From a virus: DNA of 64,000 bases. The stretch's first letter is position 1; each line of letters begins with the position of its first letter. Of the stretch, positions 13,807-22,353 are shown one piece after another. Under the pieces are notes generated by a model. That model had not been told where the DNA came from and searched no databases. It saw nothing but the letters and a program-made list of their open reading frames with translations. Made by a program: the position numbers and the translations under genes. The DNA lies in IMG/VR virus record IMGVR_UViG_3300025872_003406, positions 17,584-81,583 of that record, one strand, 5' to 3'.

Positions 13807-14613
13807 ATGGCATTCTTTCGACAATTTCCAAAGACCGGGTATGACTTCGAGTCTAACGGTGTCATCACGAAGATCATCGACATCTTTCGTACGGTTAGAG
13901 CCGATTCAGTATTCCTGGATGACATGTCCACGTACCAGTATTTTCAGGTACGAAATGGTGAAAGACCTGATGTCATATCAAACATTCTCTATGGAACTCC
14001 AGAATACTACTGGACGTTTTTCGTTATCAATGAACACCTAAAGACGGGACTCTCTGGATGGCCAATGGGTACGGCGGAGTTTGAGGATTACATCCGTCTA
14101 GAGTATTCTGGAACTGTGATCGACACTGAGCCAGTCGTGGTCAAAACTCCCGATGGAACAGTAGCGAGATATGACAACTCATTGGCTGGAAGATTTACGA
14201 TCGGAGAGACGATCACTGGAGCAACATCGCTTGCGACGGGAATATTGAAGGAAAAGAACGTCCCGATGAGTCAGCTGATACTGGGATCAGTATCTGGTAA
14301 CTTCAGAGAACCAGAAAGCATCACGGGTGCTACCAGCGGTAGTTCGGTCGTTACGAGTCAGGTATACCTGCATCGCGATGCCCCTCACCACTACGAAGAT
14401 CCGAATGGGCTGGAAATGTACAACTCTCGATTTATCGATGAGGATCTGACCATTGCTGGAGTCCAGCCAAATGCTGCCGACTTTAGTCTCACGCCAGTAT
14501 CCTATTACGAGTACGAACTACAATTGAATGAAGAGCGCGGAAACATCCGAATCGTGAGACCGAATATGATCTACCAGTTCGCTCAGGTGTTCGGAAAACT
14601 CATCAATGAGTAG
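13807..14613 (+). CDS. 53: Baseplate wedge protein gp53-like with inserted repeat domain
   Basis: The N-terminal 95 residues match gp53 (LysM-like wedge core): IDIFRTVRADSVFLDDMSTY, RPDVISNILYGTPEYYWTFFVINEH, GWPMGTAEFEDYI. T4 gp53 is about 196 residues; this one has 268. An extra block (about 105-200) contains two 'ITGATS' repeats (GETITGATSLATGIL and ESITGATSGSSVV) similar to those in the gp8 homologue at 22354. The C-terminus (YEYELQLNEERGNIRIVRPNMI) is the usual gp53 ending of aquatic T4-like phages. The stop overlaps the gp27 start by 8 bases. Confidence 0.88.
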   Translation: MAFFRQFPKTGYDFESNGVITKIIDIFRTVRADSVFLDDMSTYQYFQVRNGERPDVISNILYGTPEYYWTFFVINEHLKTGLSGWPMGTAEFEDYIRLEYSGTVIDTEPVVVKTPDGTVARYDNSLAGRFTIGETITGATSLATGILKEKNVPMSQLILGSVSGNFREPESITGATSGSSVVTSQVYLHRDAPHHYEDPNGLEMYNSRFIDEDLTIAGVQPNAADFSLTPVSYYEYELQLNEERGNIRIVRPNMIYQFAQVFGKLINE

Positions 14614-15946
14614 ACAAAACAACGTTGATCTTAATTCATCTAAGATCTTTGTACCATCGGCGTACAGAGCCTCGGAGATCGTAATCAGAAATCATGCAGG
14701 TAAGGAATACGACATCAAGAGAATTGTAGCCGATTTTACCATCACTGAGAGCATATATCGATCGACTCTCACCCTGAATATCGGAATCCGTGATGATGGA
14801 AATTTCATGGAGCAGGCTGCTCTTACCGGGCACGAATGGATCTATGTTGTACTCGACCGAACTTTACCGAATGGAACATCTCAGAACATCAGTCTATGGT
14901 TCCGAGTGACAGAATATCCGGTATTTGCCAAATACAATAACAATGTCCAGGTGTATCGCATCGGAGGAATATCCGATCATGCGTTCGTCTCAAAGTTCAA
15001 GAAGATCTCCCGGGCATTCAACGGTAAAATATCGGATTTTATTCATAACGTTTTCCGTAATGATCTTGGCTACGATAATCTAGAATTCGGATCAGATACC
15101 ACCGGCACGGCGGCATTCATTGTTCCGAACATGGAGCCGATCGATGCTATGCATTGGGCACTCCGTAGAGCCTTTACTCAGGAAGGAAGTCCGTTCTATC
15201 TTTACCAGACACTCGATGGGAAGATACACCTCAAATCTCAGGCGGATATCATCAGACAAGATCCGTACAAAGAATACCGAGACGCAAAGTTTTTTCAATA
15301 CGATATTAATCGCGACCCAGAGGAGGCATACGAAGAAAGGGCGCTACGCATTCTGAGCATCAATTCTGATCTTAGTCTCTCGAAGCCGGCTCAGGGAATG
15401 AACGGAGCTTTTGCCTCCCGCAGCGAATACATCGATATTGCCACGAAAACCGCCTCAGCATTCAAATTTGATTACCTCGAAAACGTCTCAAGGTTTCCTA
15501 CAATAGAGGCATATCCGTTCGTTGCGCCTAATTTCGAGATCGACAATCAGAAATACATCAATTCCTACGATAGGACCAAGATTAACTACATACCTATCAA
15601 TTCCGCTGCATTCTCAAATGTCGGAAACTATCACGCCCCGACATCCAGAGGCATCATAAACTATGCTCAGTCTCAGCTGGAGACACTAGATACACAGCAG
15701 CATACTATCGTTTTGAATGGAGATCTAGAGCTTAACTGTGGAAAGGTTGTTTCTTTACGAATCCCTCCGGCAGTAGATCCGAAACCAGCGAAGAAAAATT
15801 CACATTCCTCCGATAACAATCAGGTTGATGATTATCTTTCCGGAAACTATGTGGCGGCATCGGTCGTCCATAATTTTGCTGAGGAATACTTTATCGACAT
15901 GAAGGTGAAACGAGATACATCACCAGTGACACCATTTGCATCATGA
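14606..15946 (+). CDS. 27: Baseplate hub protein gp27-like
   Basis: The 446-residue protein lies directly upstream of gp5, overlapping it by 4 bases, and has the features of a gp27/VgrG-base hub: VADFTITESIYRSTLTLNIGIRDDGNFME, LWFRVTEYPVFAKY, FVSKFKKISRAFNGKISDFI, and MHWALRRAFTQEGSPFYLYQTLDGKI (the tube-like second domain). T4 gp27 (391 residues) forms the trimeric ring under the spike. The C-terminus carries a Lys/Ser-rich insert around KPAKKNSHSSDNN. Assigned by pattern and gene order. Confidence 0.82.
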   Translation: MSRQNNVDLNSSKIFVPSAYRASEIVIRNHAGKEYDIKRIVADFTITESIYRSTLTLNIGIRDDGNFMEQAALTGHEWIYVVLDRTLPNGTSQNISLWFRVTEYPVFAKYNNNVQVYRIGGISDHAFVSKFKKISRAFNGKISDFIHNVFRNDLGYDNLEFGSDTTGTAAFIVPNMEPIDAMHWALRRAFTQEGSPFYLYQTLDGKIHLKSQADIIRQDPYKEYRDAKFFQYDINRDPEEAYEERALRILSINSDLSLSKPAQGMNGAFASRSEYIDIATKTASAFKFDYLENVSRFPTIEAYPFVAPNFEIDNQKYINSYDRTKINYIPINSAAFSNVGNYHAPTSRGIINYAQSQLETLDTQQHTIVLNGDLELNCGKVVSLRIPPAVDPKPAKKNSHSSDNNQVDDYLSGNYVAASVVHNFAEEYFIDMKVKRDTSPVTPFAS

Positions 15947-17304
15947 ACGCTACATCACAGGACCAACTACTATCAAAGTCATTTTCTTGGTTTACTGGTG
16001 TCGTAGAAGATATCAGCGATCCCATGCAGATGGGTAGAGTACGTGTACGATGCTTCGGCTATCACACCGAGGATAAAAGTCAGATCGAGACAAAGGACCT
16101 ACCATGGGCATTTGTAGTTCAGCCTGTCACTTCTGCGGCGATGGGCGGAATCGGAACATCGCCAACTGGAATACTACCAGGATCCTGGGTTGTTGGTTTC
16201 TTCCGTGATGGTCCATCGGCGCAGGATCCTCTGATCCTCGGCACGATTGCGTCGATGCCGGTTGCTCCTGATACAGCTAGAGGATTTTCCGATCCATCCG
16301 GTCAGTATCCTAGATCAAGTCGACTGGGTAGTGTGGATATTCCGAAACAATCGACAGGAGAATATACTCAAGCACCATCGTATGTTCGTAGGAATGATCT
16401 ACGTGCTCAAAATATCGAAACAGCCGTTCCCCCTAAAGTTAGCAGCGTGGCGGTCGATGAACCAGATTCGTACTACACGAGAAGCACCTGGAGCAATCTA
16501 GAAATAGACCAGGTGGTATCGCCGTCATATCCTAACAATCATGCACGGGAAACGACCTCAGGTCACGTGTTTGAGGTGGATGACACTCCGAATTATGAGC
16601 GCATTGCTGAAATGCACGCATCAGGCACATACCGTGAGATCGATGCCACCGGTAACATTACCACCACAGTCGTTGGAAATCGATATACGGTGGTCTTTGA
16701 GTCGGATAACATCTACATCATGGGATCCTGTAACATCACCGTGGATGGAGACCTGAAGCAGCTAGTAAAGGGCAACTATCACCTAGAGGTCGAAGGAAAT
16801 AAGACTGAGTACATCAAGGGATCCAGACAGTCAAAGATTGGTCAGTCCGAGCAGACCGAGATCGGGAAAGAATGGGCCACAAACGTCACGAGCAATAAGA
16901 TCGAACGTGTCGGTGGCAATACAGTCATCACGATAGACGGTGACAAGGTACAAACGATTGCTGGGAACAGTGACCTGACTGTGGCCGGAAACAACGGGCT
17001 CATCGTGGTTGGCAAACATCAAGAATTTTCTGGAGGTCATCACGAGACATCTTCATCCGGGCATCTCTTCCTGACATCCAAGGAAAACATTGAATTTGAG
17101 TCCCTGGCAGCGATGAAGATCACTGTCGACGGTAATCAGGATATCAGCGCAGCTGTCACCAATATCGCCAATAACGTGAACGTCACTGGAACAGTGGATG
17201 CAACAGTTGAGGTCGAGGCTGGATCGAATAACATCAAGCTCACCACGCACCGCCACTCCGGTGTTCAGGCCGGACTCTCGAATACTGCTACGCCAATACC
17301 ATAA
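15943..17304 (+). CDS. 5: Cell-puncturing spike protein gp5-like, without lysozyme domain
   Basis: The N-terminal OB-fold (about 14-110: FTGVVEDISDPMQMGRVRVRCFGYHT, PWAFVVQPVTSAAMGGIG, PGSWVVGFFRDGPSAQDPLILG) is typical of gp5. The lysozyme domain of T4 gp5 is absent: residues 110-215 are a low-complexity linker leading to a long triple-stranded beta-helix (about 225-430) of short 'V.G....V.GN' repeats. The end has His436-Arg-His438, a metal-binding tip motif. The overall order resembles VgrG-type spikes. The start overlaps the gp27 stop (ATGA). Peptidoglycan cutting would have to come from another protein. Confidence 0.9.
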   Translation: MNATSQDQLLSKSFSWFTGVVEDISDPMQMGRVRVRCFGYHTEDKSQIETKDLPWAFVVQPVTSAAMGGIGTSPTGILPGSWVVGFFRDGPSAQDPLILGTIASMPVAPDTARGFSDPSGQYPRSSRLGSVDIPKQSTGEYTQAPSYVRRNDLRAQNIETAVPPKVSSVAVDEPDSYYTRSTWSNLEIDQVVSPSYPNNHARETTSGHVFEVDDTPNYERIAEMHASGTYREIDATGNITTTVVGNRYTVVFESDNIYIMGSCNITVDGDLKQLVKGNYHLEVEGNKTEYIKGSRQSKIGQSEQTEIGKEWATNVTSNKIERVGGNTVITIDGDKVQTIAGNSDLTVAGNNGLIVVGKHQEFSGGHHETSSSGHLFLTSKENIEFESLAAMKITVDGNQDISAAVTNIANNVNVTGTVDATVEVEAGSNNIKLTTHRHSGVQAGLSNTATPIP

Positions 17305-17310
17305 TCTGCC

Positions 17311-18261
17311 ATGTCATTACTTTGTGGAAAGAATCCGGCACTTGATGCGGTCAATGCGATCCGCGATCAGATCAAAGCCAAGCTTGCTGACAAGAAGAGC
17401 GCTCTGGGAGGTCTGGCTTCTCAGGTATCTGCTATCACATCAAAGATTTCCGAGCTCCAGGCGAAGGTCACGAACCTTGATTCATTCCAGGCAGAACTTG
17501 CTGCACTCGTAGGAGCAGATGCAGCAAAGATCGCTGCCTTTAAGGAGAAGTGGAAAGGTAAGGTGGCAGAACTGGATGCACTCGTGGCAAAAACTACAAG
17601 TGGAATCGCCGATGCTCTGGACTTCTGTAAAGACGTTCCAAATGTCAAGATGAATCCGGCTACCGGCGCAACAGTCCAGGAGGCCAAGGAGTCTCCCACA
17701 CCAAACACCGCACCGGTTGAAGTTGAACCAGTCAAGGAAACGGTAGTTGATAATTCTCAGAAAGTATCAACTGGAAACTCCGGTGTTATACTGGCAGAAG
17801 CGGAGAGCAAATTCGATGAATTCATACGTCAGCCATACCGTCAACAAATAACAATTCCGCTCTCAAAGAAAGTAACCTCCGCGGTCGATGAAGAGGCGGC
17901 AATACTCCTGTCTGATGAATATAAGAAAGCACGATCGTCGATTTCTATTTTTGGAGGAACAGATGATAAGCCTGAGGTGTTTAACACATTGGAGCAGGCA
18001 AAGCTTAAGAGAAATGCTGCGTCTGAATTATCGAGTCAGGTTGACAAGTACTATGAGATCAGGCTACAGGAAGTATCGCAAGATACCGGTGTATTTACCA
18101 CTATTGACTATTTTTCAATTAAAGTAGAAAGCCTGACCGATAGGTCCATCTACCAGTATATGGAAGACATCAAACCTTGGCTAGAAAAGGTGAATAGCAT
18201 TCTTACTTCCAATTCTGATGCGGCGAAGGACTACTACCGGTACAAGAATAATACCTCGTAA
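17311..18261 (+). CDS. Unknown late protein between gp5 and gp25 (316 aa)
   Basis: N-terminal MSLLCGKNPALDAVNAIRDQI leads into long coiled-coil helices (about 15-125, e.g. SQVSAITSKISELQAKVTNLD). A Pro/Val/Glu-rich linker (about 130-160) follows, then a polar C-terminal half ending with DRSIYQYMEDIKPWLEKVN. It is in the baseplate operon, 6 bases after gp5, so it is likely structural or an assembly factor for the spike. No family is certain. Confidence 0.7.
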   Translation: MSLLCGKNPALDAVNAIRDQIKAKLADKKSALGGLASQVSAITSKISELQAKVTNLDSFQAELAALVGADAAKIAAFKEKWKGKVAELDALVAKTTSGIADALDFCKDVPNVKMNPATGATVQEAKESPTPNTAPVEVEPVKETVVDNSQKVSTGNSGVILAEAESKFDEFIRQPYRQQITIPLSKKVTSAVDEEAAILLSDEYKKARSSISIFGGTDDKPEVFNTLEQAKLKRNAASELSSQVDKYYEIRLQEVSQDTGVFTTIDYFSIKVESLTDRSIYQYMEDIKPWLEKVNSILTSNSDAAKDYYRYKNNTS

Positions 18262-18267
18262 TTTGCC

Positions 18268-18275
18268 TATAAATA
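18268..18275 (+). promoter_or_regulatory. T4-type late promoter (TATAAATA) for gp25
   Basis: Perfect TATAAATA, 7 bases before the gp25 ATG at 18283. The predicted transcript would have almost no leader and no Shine-Dalgarno sequence is present. Confidence 0.8.
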
Positions 18276-18282
18276 ACAAACC

Positions 18283-18726
18283 ATGGCCGGAATCCTTGTA
18301 GCAAGCGATAGGAATATACTGGGACGAAAATCAGCAATCGTTTCTCAGCGAAAGCCGTATTCTGACCTGGATGTATCCCTGTCCAGAGATGTGACAAACG
18401 ATATCGCTCCATTAAAAGATATTGAAGCAGTAAAAGCTGCGGTCAAAAACTTAGTTCTTACTTCATTCGGAGAAAGACCATTCCAGCCAAACCTTGGATC
18501 GGCCATCAAGGGATTACTCTTTGAACCTGCGGATCGAATTTCGATAGCAGTACTGAGGAAGTCCATCGTTGATGTTCTCAGGAAAAACGAACCTCGTATC
18601 GATTCTATCACCATTGAGGTCAAGGATGAATCAGAGAACAACCGTTACGTGGTCGACCTAGGATTTAGGGTTATATCTCTGAACCAGGAAGTAGACATTT
18701 CATTTTATCTCCAGAGAGTTCGATAA
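18283..18726 (+). CDS. 25: Baseplate wedge protein gp25-like
   Basis: The 147-residue protein is a clear gp25: VSLSRDVTNDIAPLKDIEAVKAAVKNLVLT, GERPFQPNLGSAIKGLLFEP, and the EPR motif at 103-105 (KNEPRIDSI), which forms the core-bundle contact in contractile baseplates. gp25 joins wedges to the sheath and hub and is related to type VI secretion TssE. It is followed by gp6, as expected. Length is close to T4 gp25 (132). Confidence 0.95.
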   Translation: MAGILVASDRNILGRKSAIVSQRKPYSDLDVSLSRDVTNDIAPLKDIEAVKAAVKNLVLTSFGERPFQPNLGSAIKGLLFEPADRISIAVLRKSIVDVLRKNEPRIDSITIEVKDESENNRYVVDLGFRVISLNQEVDISFYLQRVR

Positions 18727-18738
18727 CCTTTTACGACA

Positions 18739-20616
18739 ATGGCTCAATTCGACGTTACAGAACTAGACTTTCAAAACATCAAGGATTCCATCAAGGATCA
18801 CTTTAAATCACAGTCAAAATATAATGACTTTGATTTCGATGGATCAAATCTGTCTGTGCTGCTGGATATTCTGGCCTACAACACGCACTACAACGCGATG
18901 GTGGCTCATTTTAGCATCAATGAGTCGTTTCTCGATTCTGCACAGATTCGTGGTAATGTTGTATCCCATGCCAAGATGCTTGGATATGTACCACGTTCGG
19001 TGCAGGCATCCAGCGCAAAGTTAAACATTACCGTTACCGGAACAAGCGTTTCTCCCGCCACGCTGACAATGGAACGTGGTACTCGTTTTCAGACCGCTTC
19101 TCCGATAAGTGGATCTCCTTATGTGTTCTTAACGCTGGAGTCAGCTACCGCCTCAAAGAATAGTTCGAATAACTATGTCTTTTCTGGAGTGACTGCAAAG
19201 CAAGGTGTTCTCAAACGCATGCTTTATCTGGTAGACAACTCGATCGAGAATCAGAAATTCGTCATACCTGAGGCGAATGTGGATACTTCCACAGTTCGCG
19301 TTCGAGTCAAGACGAATCAAGATTCCGATGACTACGAGGTATTCACACGATTCACAAGTCTTTCTGGCATCAGTGCTACATCATTGGTGTACTTCATTCA
19401 GGAAAATGCCAGTGGTAAATTTGAAGTTTTCTTCGGCGATGGAATCCTTGGCAAGAAGCCAATCAACAATAACATCGTAGAGGTAGAGTATATCTACACT
19501 CAGGGGGCTGAGGCCAATAATTGCCGCGGAGCATTTACTGCACTCGATTCGATCGGATCGTTCAGCGGCGGAAGCATTTCAGTCTCTTATTCGAACGGGA
19601 CCTCTTCGACTTTTGGAGGAGCTGATCCCGAGACCATCGAGTCAATTCGATACAATGCTCCTTTGACCTATCTTTCACAGAACCGAGCAGTTACAGCAGA
19701 CGACTATCGCTCACTCATCATACGTGAGTTTGGAAACATCGATTCGATCTCAGTTTGGGGTGGCGAAAAGAACACTGAACCTGACTATGGCAAAGTCTAT
19801 ATTGCTATCAAGCCAACTGGTGCAGCTGCACTGAATGCAGCTGAGAAGAACAATATCATCACAGCGATCGAGAATAAAAACATTGTTTCGATTACTCCCA
19901 CGATCGTCGATCCAGACTTCACCTACATCAAGCTCGATGTTTTCTTCAAGTATAATCCGAATCTGACAGACAACACAAAGATTGCTCTGGAGGGATTGGT
20001 TCGAAACCGTCTACAGACATACGCTCAGACATATCTGCAGAGATTCGACGGAGTGTTTCGTTACTCCAAGCTTCTGGCAGAAGTTGATTCTGTCGATAAG
20101 GCGATTCTAAACAGCGTCACGCGTGTTTACATGTTCAAGGACATAACTCCTTCGAACGTGACTGCAAATAGCATCGATATTACATTTGCATCTCCGATCT
20201 ATGCGACATCTTCAAGCTCATCTATTCTAAGTTCTTCCGAATTTAAGATTGGTGGCGTGGTACATTACCTGAGAGATGCTCCGATAACCGGTTCTGTCAA
20301 TCGTAACATCTTTCTTTGCCGTAGATCCTCAGGGGCTGAAGTGAGAGTTGCAAATCTAGGAATACTATATGCAGCAGCCGGACGTATCGTTATCAATAAA
20401 CTTCTGCCAGATACGACTGATATTATTCGCCTGACGGTTCTTCCAAATTCCTTCGACCTGGCACCAAAGAGAAATCAGCTTCTGGATATCGCGTTGTCCA
20501 TTCCTTCTGGTCGCGGAGATCTTGAACCATCGACGGTTACTGGTGAGATCGATACGATTGCGGTGTCTGGATCATCCGGTGCAGTAAACTACACAACTGT
20601 TTCACGTCACGAATAA
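18739..20616 (+). CDS. 6: Baseplate wedge protein gp6-like (baseplate J family)
   Basis: The 625-residue protein resembles T4 gp6 (660): it starts with FDVTELDFQNIKDSIKDHFK and NLSVLLDILAYNTHYNAMVAHFSINESFLDSAQ, followed by NVVSHAKMLGYVPRSVQASSAKL, the wedge-forming beta region with FEVFFGDGILGKKP, and RYNAPLTYLSQNRAVTADDYRSLI, typical of J-like baseplate proteins. gp6 forms the ring joining wedges around the hub. It follows gp25 by 12 bases. Identification is firm. Confidence 0.95.
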   Translation: MAQFDVTELDFQNIKDSIKDHFKSQSKYNDFDFDGSNLSVLLDILAYNTHYNAMVAHFSINESFLDSAQIRGNVVSHAKMLGYVPRSVQASSAKLNITVTGTSVSPATLTMERGTRFQTASPISGSPYVFLTLESATASKNSSNNYVFSGVTAKQGVLKRMLYLVDNSIENQKFVIPEANVDTSTVRVRVKTNQDSDDYEVFTRFTSLSGISATSLVYFIQENASGKFEVFFGDGILGKKPINNNIVEVEYIYTQGAEANNCRGAFTALDSIGSFSGGSISVSYSNGTSSTFGGADPETIESIRYNAPLTYLSQNRAVTADDYRSLIIREFGNIDSISVWGGEKNTEPDYGKVYIAIKPTGAAALNAAEKNNIITAIENKNIVSITPTIVDPDFTYIKLDVFFKYNPNLTDNTKIALEGLVRNRLQTYAQTYLQRFDGVFRYSKLLAEVDSVDKAILNSVTRVYMFKDITPSNVTANSIDITFASPIYATSSSSSILSSSEFKIGGVVHYLRDAPITGSVNRNIFLCRRSSGAEVRVANLGILYAAAGRIVINKLLPDTTDIIRLTVLPNSFDLAPKRNQLLDIALSIPSGRGDLEPSTVTGEIDTIAVSGSSGAVNYTTVSRHE

Positions 20617-20620
20617 GGCC

Positions 20621-22333
20621 ATGCCTCACTCGATAGAAACAATCGCGAGCACTCGTAGAAAGACAAAAGAATCGATCCGCGTCGATTCACTTGTTCCTAG
20701 CGATCTGCGTCAGCCAGCCGAAAAGTTAATCGATCTACTCGAGGATTACTATACCCATATCAATGAGGTCGGTCAACCGAGCGCCGAGATCAACTCGATG
20801 GTCGAAGCTCGCGATATCGATGTAACGAAGGCAGCCTATCTTGACCTCATACAGAAGGAGATCGCCAGCGTAATTCCAAAGAACACCGTTGCGAATCGAG
20901 TCAATCTCTACAAGAATCTCGCCAGATACTACAATGTCCGTGGATCGAAAGAATCGATCGAATTGTTCTTCAAGATTATCTTTCAGGACAACGCCGAGGT
21001 CTATTTTCCTAGAAAGGACATGCTGATCGCCTCGGATGGCGTCTGGCTAGCCAACGTTCAGCGACCGGTTTATTCCGCGGCTCCTCTCCTGGGAGTGATC
21101 GGTAATGGTACAGGCGCGAAGGCGACGGTGACAACCTCAAACGGAGCAATTCGCCGTATCACTGTATCAAACGGAGGAACTCTATATCCCTGTCCCACGG
21201 CAAGTATCACTGGTAATGGAACAAACGCTGTTTTAGAATTATATGTGGCCGGAGGCATTGTTCGATCGATTAAAGTTTTAAACGGAGGATCTGGATATAC
21301 GAACGCGACAGTTGTAATTACTGGTACAAATACCACAGTTGCAACAGCGACAGCCGAGATTGTGGCAGGAGCAATTTCATCAGTCACGGTGACTGCCGGA
21401 GGTGGCGGATATGCAAGTCCTACGGTAACAATCACTGGAAATGGATCTGGTGCAACTGCCATAGCATATTGCGCCGGTGGAGTGATCAAGCACATCCAGA
21501 TGTTGACCTACGGATCCGGATATTCGACTGCAAATATTGCGGTTAGTGGTGCGACAGGATCTGGAGCCGTCACAGCCGCTACCATTGTAAATGGAGCAAT
21601 CACTCAGGTCAATCCGACATCTTATGGATCTGGATATACAACCGCAAAGGTAGCAGTAAATGGAATTGTACTCGATGAATCGGCTCCTAATTCAACCTAC
21701 GCTCAAATTATACCAAACGTAGATCGTACTGGAAACGATTCAGGTCAAATTGCATCATACATCATTGCCGATTGTGGGCAGGGATATACGGTCGCAGGCA
21801 ATTTTCTAGGATACTCTACCGGAACATACAACGAATCCCGGGGATTTCTTTCCGATAACATCAAGCTTCAGGATTCGTATTTCTACCAGAAATTTTCGTA
21901 TGTTATCCGTACCGGTAACAACTTTGATGTCTGGTCAGATACATTCAACAAATTAGTGCATCCCGCTGGAATGATATTTTTTGGTGAGATCTTGATTTTG
22001 CTGCAATTGCTTGATAGTAAGTCGATCATGCCATTGTTGCAGCCCGGTCTTATTTCCGCTGAAGACTTGGCCAGAATCATTATACTGCAGGCTGCAAATA
22101 ATCTTACGATGAGCCTGGAGGCATCGTATTACCGAATGGCTCTGAATGTTCCTACTGGTACAAATACTTCGTTCATGCTTAAATTCTTCGACGATAACCC
22201 GGTGAATATCTACGGTTCGATGACAATCGAACAGGCGGAAACGCTATATCCGTATGATGATTATACCATCTCAACAGTTATAAATACAGCACCGACGTGG
22301 AATGGGACGACTCTCGGAGTCAATTACGTCTAA
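20621..22333 (+). CDS. Baseplate wedge protein, gp7-like, with GSGY-repeat insert
   Basis: The N-terminal 140 residues (EKLIDLLEDYYTHINE, KEIASVIPKNTVANRVNLYKNLARYYNVRGSKESIELFF, DNAEVYFPRKDMLIASDGVW) are of the wedge protein that follows gp6 in aquatic T4-like phages. Residues about 155-345 are repeated Gly-rich strands with recurring GSGY/GGGY and 'VTITGNGSGA' motifs. The C-terminal part (YQKFSYVIRTGNNFDVWSD, LVHPAGMIFFGEI) resumes the conserved pattern. It lies between gp6 and gp8, the place of gp7 in T4, but it is much shorter than T4 gp7 (1032), so I withhold the symbol. Confidence 0.75.
   Translation: MPHSIETIASTRRKTKESIRVDSLVPSDLRQPAEKLIDLLEDYYTHINEVGQPSAEINSMVEARDIDVTKAAYLDLIQKEIASVIPKNTVANRVNLYKNLARYYNVRGSKESIELFFKIIFQDNAEVYFPRKDMLIASDGVWLANVQRPVYSAAPLLGVIGNGTGAKATVTTSNGAIRRITVSNGGTLYPCPTASITGNGTNAVLELYVAGGIVRSIKVLNGGSGYTNATVVITGTNTTVATATAEIVAGAISSVTVTAGGGGYASPTVTITGNGSGATAIAYCAGGVIKHIQMLTYGSGYSTANIAVSGATGSGAVTAATIVNGAITQVNPTSYGSGYTTAKVAVNGIVLDESAPNSTYAQIIPNVDRTGNDSGQIASYIIADCGQGYTVAGNFLGYSTGTYNESRGFLSDNIKLQDSYFYQKFSYVIRTGNNFDVWSDTFNKLVHPAGMIFFGEILILLQLLDSKSIMPLLQPGLISAEDLARIIILQAANNLTMSLEASYYRMALNVPTGTNTSFMLKFFDDNPVNIYGSMTIEQAETLYPYDDYTISTVINTAPTWNGTTLGVNYV
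22279..22286 (+). promoter_or_regulatory. Possible internal late promoter (TATAAATA) upstream of gp8
   Basis: Perfect TATAAATA inside the last 55 bases of the preceding gene and 67 bases before the gp8 start. It may be a chance match in coding sequence. Confidence 0.35.
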
Positions 22334-22353
22334 AATTTTACATACCATAACTC

